This document shows, piece after piece, positions 55,780 to 64,000 of a stretch of DNA of 64,000 nt. How positions within the stretch are numbered: the first letter of the stretch is position 1; each line of letters begins with the position of its first letter. Both the position numbers and the translations under genes were made by a program. Location: positions 2,418,001 to 2,482,000 of the forward strand of contig NZ_AP022577.1 of the NCBI RefSeq assembly GCF_010730955.1, read 5' to 3'. This DNA comes from Mycolicibacterium aubagnense. Lineage in GTDB: Bacteria > Actinomycetota > Actinomycetes > Mycobacteriales > Mycobacteriaceae. Under the pieces are notes generated by a model. That model worked only from the letters and a program-made list of their open reading frames with translations. It ran no database searches and had not been told where the DNA came from.

Positions 55780-58700
55780 GTGGCCAAGCACAGGGCAGTG
55801 GGAACCAACAGCTGGTGGAGCGCGGCAGGGCCGCTCACGGCTGCGGGATTGACGGGTGCGGCGTTCGCCAGCGCAGGCGTGATGCTGCTGCTGGGGCCAG
55901 ATTCGCCGACGATGCAGTCGGTAACGGCGGACATCAGGCTCGTCAACACCGAGAGCTCGTCCAACGATGGCGGCGCCAAGCCGGCCAACTCGGGCGCCTC
56001 GAAAGCCACTGATGGCACGACCAAGAACCCGGGTCAGCCCAAGCCTCCGACCAAGCCTGGTAAGGCGCCGGACTCCGGCACCACGCAGAACTCCGGCACC
56101 ACGACCGACACCCCGCGCACCCCGCGCCAGCAGGCGCAGGACCGCATGCGCCAGTACGCGGACGACGCCAGGAAAGCCCTGAACGACATCGCCCGGGGCG
56201 GCAAGCCGAAACACGCCGGCACCTCCGACGACGGCTCGGGCGCCACCGCCGGCGACACTGCCTCCAGCACTTCGCCCAACCGGCACTCGAGTAGTACGCG
56301 GCCAACGGCCACCCAGAAGCCCCCCGCAACGGACAAGGCGACTCCGACCGCGGCCGTCGGCACCACAAAGACTCGCACCGGCGCGGTCGCCGGCGGCTCG
56401 ACCGCCGGGCACAGCCCGACCGAACCTCGACCCGCGGCCGGCAGCCCGGCCACGGCAACGCCGACGGGGTCGAGCGGCCAGACGGCCCCGTCCGCACCGT
56501 CGGCACCAGTAGTCGGCCCGATCGTGAGCGCCCCGACGAGCAAGCCGTTCAACCCCATCACCGGCGTGCTGTCCGCGCTCGGCCTGGGCACCATGCTGGT
56601 TCCCGACGCACCGACCACCCCCAATCAGATGCCCGGGGTCTGGGCCGTGATGGCCTGGGTGCGCCGCCAAACCGAATACGGCATAGCGGCCAAGCGAGTG
56701 CAACTGACCTCCGCGGCCCACCCGGCCTCGGTGGCCACCGCCCCGCCGACCACAGCTGACCGGCTGCCCACCGCCACGCCGGCGGCCGCGGTCAAACCGG
56801 TGGCCGCACCGAGTCCCCTGGCCGCGGTCACCCCACTGGCCGCCGTCAACCCGCTCGCCGCACCCAGTTTGGTCATGCCGACCTTCGTCGACCCGACGGT
56901 GCTGGTCGCCGACTGGATCTACAACAACGTGCACTTCGGCGTGCAGGCATGGATCAACAGCCCCATCGGCTTTGTGGTCGACACCGGGATCAACCTGCTT
57001 GCCGGCCAGTACTTGATCGGCAACGGCACCAGCGGCAACCTGATCAACCACAACGGCGGCAACGGCGGCCTGTGGTTCGGCGATGGTGGTGACGGCTACT
57101 CGAGTGGTCTGCCCGGAGTCGACGGCGGCAACGGCGGCAACGCCCGTGGATTCGGCAACGGCGGCAAGGGCGGCAATGGCTACTCGGGCTTCGGCATCTT
57201 CACCCCGACCAACGGCGGCAACGGCGGCAACGGCGGCGGAATCGGCCATGGCGGCGCGGGCGGTGCCGGTGGCACCGGCGCTGACGGCGCAGGCGGTCTT
57301 GCCGCACTTGGCCAAGACGGCGCAGACGGCCAGAACGGTGCCAACGGCGGCAACGGTGGTCGCGGTGGCCACTTCTTCGGAAACGGTGGAGTCGGCGGCG
57401 TCGGCGGCAACGCCGGCAAGGGCGGCAACGGCGGCTCGGGTGTGCTCGGTGGCGGCGCCCTCGGCGGCGGCGGCAACGGTGGCCACGGCGGCATCGGTGG
57501 CGTCGGCGGCAACGGTGGCCAGGCCGGGATGCTCGCCAGCCAGGTCGGCGCAGGCGGTCGCGGCGGCGCATCCGGTGCCGGCGGTAATGGTGGCAATGGC
57601 TCCGACGGCAGCTCGTCACTGATCCCCGACGGCGGCAAGGGCGGTAACGGCGGCAATGCCGGCACCGCGGGTGCCGGCGGCTTCAACGGCAGCGGGACGA
57701 CGCAGGCCGCGACCGGCGACACGACCGCCGCCGGCGGTAACGGCGGCAAGGGCGGCAACGGCTTCACCGCCATCACCGCGGTCGACGTCACCGGCAACGG
57801 CGGCGCCGGCGGCAACGGCGCCAATGGCCTTGCCGCACTGGGCCAGAACGGCCCCAACGGCGGCAACGGCGGCACGGGCGGCATCGGCGGCGCCGGTGGC
57901 ACCAACTCCGGCAACGGCGGCAACGGCGGGGTCGGCGGCAACGCCGGCAACGGCGGCAGCGGCGGCTCCGGCGTCCTCGGCGGTGGAGCCCTCGGTGGCG
58001 GCGGCAAGGGCGGCAACGGCGGCGGCGGCGGCACCGGCGGCAAGGGCGGCGCCGCCGCCCACGGCACCGTCGGCAACGGCGGCAAGGGCGGCAACGCCGG
58101 CAACGGCAGCGACGGCGGCAACGGCTCCGACGGCAGCTCGTCACTGATCCCCGACGGCGGCAAGGGCGGCGACGGCGGCAATGCCGGCACCGCGGGTGCC
58201 GGCGGCTTCAACGGCGCCGGGGTCAACCAGGCGGCCAACGGAACCGGCGGCAACGGCGGCAACGGCGGCAAGGGCGGCAACGGCTTCACCGCCATCACCG
58301 CGGTCGACGTCACCGGCAACGGCGGCGCCGGCGGCAACGGCGGCTCCGGTGGAACCGACGGCAACGGCGGCAACGGCGGCGCCGGCGGCACCGGCGGAAA
58401 CGGCGCCAATGGCCTTGCCGCACTGGGCCAGAACGGCCCCAACGGCGGCAACGGCGGCACGGGCGGCATCGGCGGCGCCGGTGGCACCAACTCCGGCAAC
58501 GGCGGCAACGGCGGGGTCGGCGGCAACGCCGGCAACGGCGGCAGCGGCGGCTCCGGCGTCCTCGGCGGTGGAGCCCTCGGTGGCGGCGGCAAGGGCGGCA
58601 ACGGCGGCGGCGGCGGCACCGGCGGCAAGGGCGGCGCCGCCGCCCACGGCACCGTCGGCAACGGCGGCAAGGGCGGCAACGCCGGCAACGGCAGCGACGG

Positions 58701-60378
58701 CGGCAACGGCTCCGACGGCAGCTCGTCACTGATCCCCGACGGCGGCAAGGGCGGCGACGGCGGCAATGCCGGCACCGCGGGTGCCGGCGGCTTCAACGGC
58801 GCCGGGGTCAACCAGGCGGCCAACGGAACCGGCGGCAACGGCGGCAACGGAGGCAAGGGCGGCAACGGCTTCACCGCCATCACCGCGGTCGACGTCACCG
58901 GCAACGGCGGCGCCGGCGGCAACGGCGGCTCCGGTGGAACCGACGGCAACGGAGGCAACGGCGGCGCCGGCGGCACCGGCGGAAACGGCGCCAATGGCCT
59001 TGCCGCACTGGGCCAGAACGGCCCCAACGGCGGCAACGGCGGCACGGGCGGCATCGGCGGCGCCGGTGGCACCAACTCCGGCAACGGCGGCAACGGCGGG
59101 GTCGGCGGCAACGCCGGTAACGGCGGCAGCGGCGGCTCCGGCGTCCTCGGCGGCAACACTGGTGGTTCCGGTGGTGCGGGCGGCAACGGCGGCACCGGCG
59201 GCAAGGGCGGCGCGGCCGCCCACGGCACCGTCGGCAACGGCGGCAAGGGCGGCGTAGCCGGCAACGGCGGCACCGGTGGTGCCGGTTCGGACGGTATTTC
59301 GTCGATCCAGCGCAACGGCGGCAAGGGCGGTACCGGCGGGACGGCCGGCAGTGCCGGCGCGGGCGGCTTCGACGGCAACGGCGCCAACCAGGCCCTCAGC
59401 GGCGTCGGCGGTGTCGGTGGCGCCGGCGGCAAGGGCGGCAACGGTTTTGGCGCCCTCACCATCCTTGACACCGCGGGTCGCGGCGGGGACGGTGGCGCCG
59501 GCGGCTCGGGCGGCGTGACCGGTAACGGTGGTGCCGGTGGTATCGGCGGTACCGGTGGCAATGGCGCCGACGGAACCATCGGGGGCCTGCTGGGCGCTAC
59601 CGGCTTGTCCGGCAGCAGCGCCGGTGCAGGCGGCAACGGCGGTGTCGGAGGTGCCGGCGGAACCACGTCGGGTGACGGCGGCAAGGGCGGGGCCGGCGGC
59701 GCCGGCGGGACCGGTGGGTCCGGCGGCATCGGTGGGCTCCCGGCCTTCGGTTCCAACAATGCGGCCGGGATCAGCGGCGGTGGCGGCTTCGGTGGCATCG
59801 GCGGCGCGGGTGGTTCCGGCGGTGGCGGCGGAGCCGGTGGCACCGCAGCGCACGGCATCGACGGGGCCGGCGGGACGGGCGGCACCGGTGGCAACGGCGG
59901 CACCGGCGGCGCGGGTCAGACCGGCGCGCACGGCACCCCGTTCATCAACGGAAACGCCGGTGCCACCGGCGGTGTGGGTGGCCACGGTGGTCTCGCGGGT
60001 GCCGGCGGCAGCGGTGGAACCTCGGGCAACAACGTCGGTGGTGCCGGCGGTAACGGTGGCGTCGGCGGCGCGGGCGGTTCCGGCGGTGCCGGCGGCGACG
60101 GCTACAACGACAACGTGACCCAGTGGGGCAACGGCGGCAATGGTGGCGCCGGCGGCGTCGGCGGCACCAGCGGCAACGGCGGTGCGGGCGGAACCGGTTC
60201 GGCGACCGGCGCCGGTGGCAACGGTCCGGCCGGCGGTGCCGGTGGCGCGGGTGGTTCCGGCGGTGCCAATGGCGGCCACGGCACTCACGACGGCACCGGA
60301 GGCGCCACTGGCGCTGATGGTGGCAGCGGCACCGGAGGCTCCGGAAATCCCGCCGGCGGCAGCGGAATCCAGGTATAG
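55780..60378 (+). CDS. PGRS-type glycine-rich surface protein without PE domain
   Basis: 1532 aa. GTG 55780 has GAGGAGG 5 bp upstream and opens [16 protein letters not shown]; the first 50 residues hold one hydrophobic segment ([21 protein letters not shown]), which is a signal anchor and not a PE domain. A Thr/Pro/Ser-rich spacer follows (about 60-300), then a short domain ([30 protein letters not shown]) ending in [15 protein letters not shown], which recalls the GRPLI segment that joins PE to PGRS. From about residue 440 the protein is pure Gly-Gly-X/Gly-Asn-Gly repeats to the end (PGRS). Internal 585-bp tandem duplications are present. Long proline-rich antisense frames are shadows of this repeat. 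Confidence 0.88.
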   Translation: MAKHRAVGTNSWWSAAGPLTAAGLTGAAFASAGVMLLLGPDSPTMQSVTADIRLVNTESSSNDGGAKPANSGASKATDGTTKNPGQPKPPTKPGKAPDSGTTQNSGTTTDTPRTPRQQAQDRMRQYADDARKALNDIARGGKPKHAGTSDDGSGATAGDTASSTSPNRHSSSTRPTATQKPPATDKATPTAAVGTTKTRTGAVAGGSTAGHSPTEPRPAAGSPATATPTGSSGQTAPSAPSAPVVGPIVSAPTSKPFNPITGVLSALGLGTMLVPDAPTTPNQMPGVWAVMAWVRRQTEYGIAAKRVQLTSAAHPASVATAPPTTADRLPTATPAAAVKPVAAPSPLAAVTPLAAVNPLAAPSLVMPTFVDPTVLVADWIYNNVHFGVQAWINSPIGFVVDTGINLLAGQYLIGNGTSGNLINHNGGNGGLWFGDGGDGYSSGLPGVDGGNGGNARGFGNGGKGGNGYSGFGIFTPTNGGNGGNGGGIGHGGAGGAGGTGADGAGGLAALGQDGADGQNGANGGNGGRGGHFFGNGGVGGVGGNAGKGGNGGSGVLGGGALGGGGNGGHGGIGGVGGNGGQAGMLASQVGAGGRGGASGAGGNGGNGSDGSSSLIPDGGKGGNGGNAGTAGAGGFNGSGTTQAATGDTTAAGGNGGKGGNGFTAITAVDVTGNGGAGGNGANGLAALGQNGPNGGNGGTGGIGGAGGTNSGNGGNGGVGGNAGNGGSGGSGVLGGGALGGGGKGGNGGGGGTGGKGGAAAHGTVGNGGKGGNAGNGSDGGNGSDGSSSLIPDGGKGGDGGNAGTAGAGGFNGAGVNQAANGTGGNGGNGGKGGNGFTAITAVDVTGNGGAGGNGGSGGTDGNGGNGGAGGTGGNGANGLAALGQNGPNGGNGGTGGIGGAGGTNSGNGGNGGVGGNAGNGGSGGSGVLGGGALGGGGKGGNGGGGGTGGKGGAAAHGTVGNGGKGGNAGNGSDGGNGSDGSSSLIPDGGKGGDGGNAGTAGAGGFNGAGVNQAANGTGGNGGNGGKGGNGFTAITAVDVTGNGGAGGNGGSGGTDGNGGNGGAGGTGGNGANGLAALGQNGPNGGNGGTGGIGGAGGTNSGNGGNGGVGGNAGNGGSGGSGVLGGNTGGSGGAGGNGGTGGKGGAAAHGTVGNGGKGGVAGNGGTGGAGSDGISSIQRNGGKGGTGGTAGSAGAGGFDGNGANQALSGVGGVGGAGGKGGNGFGALTILDTAGRGGDGGAGGSGGVTGNGGAGGIGGTGGNGADGTIGGLLGATGLSGSSAGAGGNGGVGGAGGTTSGDGGKGGAGGAGGTGGSGGIGGLPAFGSNNAAGISGGGGFGGIGGAGGSGGGGGAGGTAAHGIDGAGGTGGTGGNGGTGGAGQTGAHGTPFINGNAGATGGVGGHGGLAGAGGSGGTSGNNVGGAGGNGGVGGAGGSGGAGGDGYNDNVTQWGNGGNGGAGGVGGTSGNGGAGGTGSATGAGGNGPAGGAGGAGGSGGANGGHGTHDGTGGATGADGGSGTGGSGNPAGGSGIQV
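57814..59153 (+). repeat. 585-bp tandem duplication inside the PGRS gene
   Basis: The segment starting ccaatggccttgccgcactg occurs at 57821, 58406 and 58991, exactly 585 bp (195 codons) apart. The array runs 2.3 copies, ending where copy three diverges at 59154. Copies differ by only a few synonymous changes such as cggcaa/cggtaa and ggcggc/ggaggc, so duplication is recent. It preserves the frame. Confidence 0.93.
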
Positions 60379-60384
60379 CGAGTG

Positions 60385-60415
60385 CGGTGTGGCGCCGGCC
60401 ATCGGCGCCACACCG
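60385..60415. terminator. Hairpin between PGRS and M24 peptidase genes
   Basis: cggtgtggcgcc (60385-60396), loop ggccatc, complement (60404-60415): a perfect 12-bp stem 6 bp after the PGRS stop and 3 bp before the stop of the convergent peptidase gene. Confidence 0.85.
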
Positions 60416-60418
60416 TGC

Positions 60419-61117
60419 TCACCTCCGCAGGTCCAGCAGTTCCTCATGAAAGCCGCCAAACCGCCGGCTCGGGTCGACGAGGTGCACCTCGAGGATCCAA
60501 TGACATTGTCGCCCTTGGGAATCCGCCCGACGCATCGGCAGGTCCGAGCCGGGCGCCACATAGGAATCGATCTCGTGGCCGGCGATCTTCTCGTGCGGGA
60601 ACTCCCCGACGATGTGCCCGGCGATCGCGCCACCGAATTCCCAACCGGCCGCGCGGGTCAATTCCACGACATGGTCGAACAGCTGCGCTCCGGTGAGGTT
60701 CGGGTTCGCGTCGAAATATGCGCGGCCCGCTTCCCATACCGTCGGTAAGTCATTGCGCAAAGCCAGCTTTCGCGGGTCGTCGCCGAGCACGAACGTGCGG
60801 CCGAAGTCGGCTTCCCATTCCTCGAAGATCGGGCCGAGGTCGATGAACACGATGTCGTCGTCGGTGATCACCCGGTCCGGCGGGTTCTCCCGTGCGGTCG
60901 CCAGCGTGTTCTCGCCGCCGTGCACGATCCGCTTGTGCCAGTGCCGGGTGACGCCGAACATCTCGGCCGCCAGATGGCGAATCTCGTCGGACACTCGGCG
61001 CTCGCCGATACCAGGCCGGATCAGCCCGCGCCTTTCGATCTCGAGGAACAGCTCCGCCGCCTTGCCCTGGGCATCGAGAAGGTGTGCGACGCGGGCGTGT
61101 TCATCGATCTTGTCCAC
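60419..61117 (-). CDS. M24-family metallopeptidase-like protein
   Basis: 232 aa with the pita-bread fold of aminopeptidase P/creatinase: metal Asp in VFIDLGPIFEEWEADFGRTFVLG, His in IAGHIVGEFPHE, Glu in WILEVHLVD. It has no N-terminal creatinase domain, so it is a compact form. Substrate unknown (dipeptide hydrolysis or a pseudo-peptidase role are both possible). Read after the deacetylase gene, 10 bp apart, on the same strand. Confidence 0.87.
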   Translation of the reverse strand: MDKIDEHARVAHLLDAQGKAAELFLEIERRGLIRPGIGERRVSDEIRHLAAEMFGVTRHWHKRIVHGGENTLATARENPPDRVITDDDIVFIDLGPIFEEWEADFGRTFVLGDDPRKLALRNDLPTVWEAGRAYFDANPNLTGAQLFDHVVELTRAAGWEFGGAIAGHIVGEFPHEKIAGHEIDSYVAPGSDLPMRRADSQGRQCHWILEVHLVDPSRRFGGFHEELLDLRR

Positions 61118-61127
61118 GCCACCGATG

Positions 61128-61889
61128 CTAGGCGGGCCGCACGAATTCCCAGCCGGCCGCCTTCATCTCGGTGATCGCCCCTGCGTAGCCGGCCGCGGTA
61201 CCCGACCCCGGGTGGTTCATGTGGGAGATGACGACGGAACCAGGCTGCGCGCCGACCAGATTCGCGCGCACGCGGGCGGCGGGCAGCGTGGCGCCGCTAT
61301 CACCGTTGACGCTGAAGCCGAGCGGCTGCAACCCGAGGTCGTGCACGATCCGCACGGAGATGTCGTCGTAGTGGGCGGTGCCCGGGCGGAACCAGGTGGG
61401 CGCCCTCCCGGTCAGTGCGGTGAGCTTGGTCTGGTTACCCCAGACCTCGTCGACCACCTCGGCCGCCGACCGCGTTCCGGTGATGCCGTAGGCGGCCCGC
61501 CCGGTCACCGACAACGGTACGTGGCGGGTGCCGTGGTTGCCGATGTCAAAGAGCGGGTTGGCCGCCAGCTGCACCGCACGGTCCGGGTGTTGGTCGATCC
61601 ACCGGGAGTTCAGGAACAGCACCGCGGGCACGTTGTTGCGCTGCAAGGTGTCGAGCAAAGCGTCGTCGACGCCGCCGCGGCAGGCGTCGAAGGTCAGGGC
61701 AATCTGGCGCCCGCTCGCCGGGATCGTGGTGACGATCCCGGGCAACGCCATCCCCCACTGGGTCGGCACTCCGCGCGCATATTGGCCCGCGACGGCCGCC
61801 GGATCCAGCGCGGCAGACACCCGGGATGCCAACGCCAGCGAACCCGCAGCAGCGGCCCCAGCAGCCAGGAAAGCGCGTCTGGTTATCAC
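61128..61889 (-). CDS. Exported polysaccharide deacetylase (NodB-like)
   Basis: 253 aa: Tat-type signal [20 protein letters not shown], then a carbohydrate esterase 4 domain. Motifs: ALTFDACRGGVDDALLDTL (metal Asp; the usual DDG is DAC), NHGTRHVPLS (metal His pair), FRPGTAHYDD and VVISHMNHPG. Removes acetyl groups from N-acetylglucosamine-type polymers or related sugars outside the cell. Divergent from the frameshifted cupin gene. Confidence 0.88.
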   Translation of the reverse strand: MITRRAFLAAGAAAAGSLALASRVSAALDPAAVAGQYARGVPTQWGMALPGIVTTIPASGRQIALTFDACRGGVDDALLDTLQRNNVPAVLFLNSRWIDQHPDRAVQLAANPLFDIGNHGTRHVPLSVTGRAAYGITGTRSAAEVVDEVWGNQTKLTALTGRAPTWFRPGTAHYDDISVRIVHDLGLQPLGFSVNGDSGATLPAARVRANLVGAQPGSVVISHMNHPGSGTAAGYAGAITEMKAAGWEFVRPA

Positions 61890-62030
61890 GGCCCCGGACG
61901 CTAGGCCGCGACTCTGAACAATGAGTGTCCGGAGCCTGTGAGTTTGTCGCCAGGCTGCGGAACTTCGAGTGCCCGCCCTATCCTGGGCCTCGAGAAGCCG
62001 CCGGTGCTCGCCCGGTCACAGGAGCTGACC

Positions 62031-62508
62031 ATGTCTTTAGTTGTACCGCCCTATCCTCCGGTCCGCTACACCGCCGACAAGCCGGAGGTCAGCGCAACCC
62101 TGCGGCGCGGCGACGAGTCGGCCGACTACGACTCGCATGGGCTGGTCCAGTACCACTACCTCGCGAACCAGACGAAGACCGCAGGCGACTACGGCCTGTA
62201 CCGCGTCGACATCGCACCACACGGCGGCGGCCCCGGCCCACATTTCCACCGCGCCATGTCCGAGGCCTTCTTCGTGTTGTCCGGCACCATGACGCTGTAC
62301 GACGGCACCGACTGGGTACAGGCCGGCGCCAACGACTTCCTCTACGTCCCGCCCGGTGGCGTCCACGGTTTCCGCAATGGTTCTGATGCTGTTCGCGCCG
62401 GGGGCTCCGCGGGAGGCGTACTTCGAAGGGTTCGGTCAGCTTGCCGACATGACCGACGACGAACGCCGCGAGTGGTTCATCAGGCACGACAACTTCTTCG
62501 TCGAGTAA
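62031..62508 (+). pseudogene. Frameshifted cupin-domain gene
   Basis: ATG 62031 with GGAG 6 bp upstream begins a small cupin (GPGPHFHRAMSEAFFVLSGTMTLYDG is the metal-binding histidine region, ending at FLYVPPGGVHGFRNG). After 62378 the family sequence continues in the +1 frame: MLFAPGAPREAYFEGFGQL and DDERREWFIRHDNFFVE, stop at 62506-62508. Residues between are missing, consistent with a short deletion of about 20 bases. In the original frame translation runs on into junk to 62618. Either a genuine recent inactivation or a sequencing error. Confidence 0.8.
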
Positions 62509-62721
62509 AACCGCCGGTCCGCTACCGCGCATGCTCGCGTGCGCGGCGGTTTCCCGCACCGAAGCTGTGCACATTGAGTCATTTGTCTCTACCGGCCAGT
62601 AACACAAACATCCCATGATGTGCGTTGCCGTCAATTTGTGCTCGATCCGTGATCGAACCGACGGATTAGTCAGGTACCCGCTGCGCCATGGACCGGCTGC
62701 AGCGAATGAGAGGAAACCATT

Positions 62722-64000
62722 TTGCACGCCGCCGTTCGAACGTCCGTCCTTTCCGGAGCCACACTGCTGACGGCGGGAGCCATCGCAGTCGCCCCGATGC
62801 AACCGCTGGCTCACGCGCCGTCGATCCCCTCGATCAGTCACGCAATGTCAACGGCCGCCGTCAACCTGACCAGCAGTCCGTTCGACCTGTACGGCCAGGT
62901 TCTGGGGACCGCTGCCGGCAACCTGCAGGCTGACGTCAAGTCCTACCTGGACATGGGGCTGTTCCCGATCCTGCGCCAGATTCTGACCAACCAGGTCGGC
63001 ACCATGACCGGTCTGGTCGATGCGCTGGGCGACAGCGGGAGGGCCGTCTTCACCGCGCTGACCACGCAGGTGCCCGGCTACCTAGGGTCCGCCGTCGGCG
63101 ACCTCGGCCAGGCCAACATCGAAGGCGCGCTGAACAACCTCCAGCTGGCGATCGTTCTCCCCATCTTCGCCGCGATCAACCCGATCGGGACCCTGCCGAA
63201 GGCCCTGGGCAACCTCATCTCGCAGCCGCTGCAGAGCGTGATCAACATCGCCAACGATCTGCCGAACATCATGCTCGCGCTCGGCGTCGGCCTCATCGGC
63301 CCGGTAGCCAGCACCATCGGCGCGATGGGCACGGCCACCCAGAATGTCATCAACGCGGTGCAGGCCGGCGACCTCGGCAAACTGGCGACCGCCGTCATCC
63401 AGGCGCCGGCCACCATCATCGACGGCCTGCTCAACGGTGGCTACGGGCCCAACCTCGGCGCTCTGCTGGGACTCGACATCCCCGGCTTCTCCATCTTCGG
63501 TGGCGGCTTGCTCGGCGGCGGCGCGACTGTGCCCGGTGGCACCACGATCGCCGGTACCGTGCAGGCGATCGTCGCCGTCGTGAGGTCGATCCTCACCGAC
63601 ATCACTCCCACCAAGCCGGCAGCAGCTGCGACCGCCGCGACGACGACCACCACCAAGGCCGTCTCCGATGCGGCTTCGGTGCCGTCCACCACAGCCGCGA
63701 CGGTGACGCTGAGCACCGCCGCGACGACGAAGGCCGTGGCTGCGGACCCCACGAGCACCGACAAGGCCAAGACCGCCGGCTCGACGAGCGACGCCACCGG
63801 TTCGGCGACCGACGCCACCACGAAGGCCCCCAAGGCCACCGAAACCTCGACCGACACCAAGACCGGCACCTCGACGGGCTCGGGCACCGACACCAAGACC
63901 ACGGGTTCTGTTGCGGGTTCGACCTCCGCCGCCGACGGCAAGACGGGCGACACCAAGACCGGTTCCAGCTCCAGCTCGTCCAGCTCCAGCTCGAGCTCGT
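62722..64000 (+). CDS. Secreted hydrophobic protein with Thr/Ser-rich tail (cut by window end)
   Basis: Open frame of 426 codons without stop to the window edge. TTG 62722 follows AGGA by 7 bp; signal peptide (LLTAGAIAVAPMQPLAHA), a hydrophobic helical domain with DLYGQVLGTAAGNLQADVKSYLDMGLFPILRQILTN, LIGPVASTIGAMGTATQNVI, then a Thr/Ala/Lys/Asp repeat tail passing into serine runs (63960 on). I do not recognise a function. The plan matches the protein at 41596-43086. An inverted repeat tcgatc/gatcga (62642-62656) lies upstream. Confidence 0.8.
   Translation, partial: MHAAVRTSVLSGATLLTAGAIAVAPMQPLAHAPSIPSISHAMSTAAVNLTSSPFDLYGQVLGTAAGNLQADVKSYLDMGLFPILRQILTNQVGTMTGLVDALGDSGRAVFTALTTQVPGYLGSAVGDLGQANIEGALNNLQLAIVLPIFAAINPIGTLPKALGNLISQPLQSVINIANDLPNIMLALGVGLIGPVASTIGAMGTATQNVINAVQAGDLGKLATAVIQAPATIIDGLLNGGYGPNLGALLGLDIPGFSIFGGGLLGGGATVPGGTTIAGTVQAIVAVVRSILTDITPTKPAAAATAATTTTTKAVSDAASVPSTTAATVTLSTAATTKAVAADPTSTDKAKTAGSTSDATGSATDATTKAPKATETSTDTKTGTSTGSGTDTKTTGSVAGSTSAADGKTGDTKTGSSSSSSSSSSSS

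Noticed and set aside
55285..57486. 733-codon minus-strand open frame with Gly/Val/Ala repeats
   Set aside because: Shadow of the PGRS gene start and its upstream gap; no ribosome site or recognisable protein.
57180..59903. 907-codon proline-rich open frame on the minus strand
   Set aside because: Mirror of GGC/GGN repeats in the PGRS gene; no start site or domain; open only because the repeat avoids stops in all frames.
57600..60378. CRISPR-like regular spacing in the repeat region
   Set aside because: Units are coding Gly-Gly-X triplets without unique spacers; no cas genes nearby.

Overview
The window is GC-rich, has an actinobacterial gene style (many GTG/TTG starts, ATGA/GTGA overlaps) and is mycobacterial beyond reasonable doubt. 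It carries mycothiol (mshA), heparin-binding haemagglutinin (hbhA), mycolic-acid cyclopropane-synthase-like methyltransferases, a second chaperonin groEL2 with CIRCE boxes, RamB and isocitrate lyase, and a PGRS-type glycine-rich protein. From memory of M. tuberculosis H37Rv, positions 1-34000 follow the Rv0491-Rv0457c block with interruptions, and 50200-54500 resembles the Rv0440/Rv0439c neighbourhood. The accessory content (two PPK2 genes, mma genes beside lpdC, a MoxR/VWA operon, a PGRS protein without a PE domain) suggests a fast-growing Mycolicibacterium; I cannot name the species.

Layout. 1-6050: regX3 (cut by the window edge), senX3, gpm1, a YbjN protein, mshA and a ROK-family regulator, all on the minus strand. 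6240-16670: cell-envelope and housekeeping genes (SDR, the L,D-transpeptidase lprQ, murB, DUF2505, a methyltransferase, GH3 hexosaminidase, nitrilase-like hydrolase, DUF2993, deoC, DUF2599, DUF2516, hbhA, an XRE regulator). 16780-31500: DUF445, TetR, PPK2, umaA, fadB2, aceA, an acyl-ACP thioesterase, ramB, a PAP2 membrane protein, lpdC and two mma-type methyltransferases. 31500-41620: DUF779, a prolyl oligopeptidase, membrane protein, second PPK2, aldehyde dehydrogenase, PAP2, DinB, VOC, PadR-like protein and a D-aminoacylase-like amidohydrolase. 41600-50000: a secreted alanine-rich protein and a tightly overlapping seven-gene MoxR/DUF58/VWA operon. 50200-64000: groEL2, an LLM/TetR/SDR locus around a strong palindrome, a small MPTR-like secreted protein, a large PGRS protein with 585-bp internal duplications, M24 peptidase, polysaccharide deacetylase, a frameshifted cupin and a cut-off secreted protein.

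How it works together. Phosphate control (SenX3-RegX3, with Pho-box-like 11-bp repeats before senX3 and before the second ppk2) may link to polyphosphate use. RamB, aceA, fadB2, lpdC and the thioesterase form an acetate/fatty-acid carbon block. UmaA and the Mma proteins, LprQ, MurB, HbhA and the secreted repeat proteins build or decorate the envelope. The most system-like unit is the MoxR operon at 43290-50002, whose gene order recalls the mxaRSACKL accessory genes of methylotrophs. No tRNA, rRNA, CRISPR array, insertion sequence or prophage was seen.
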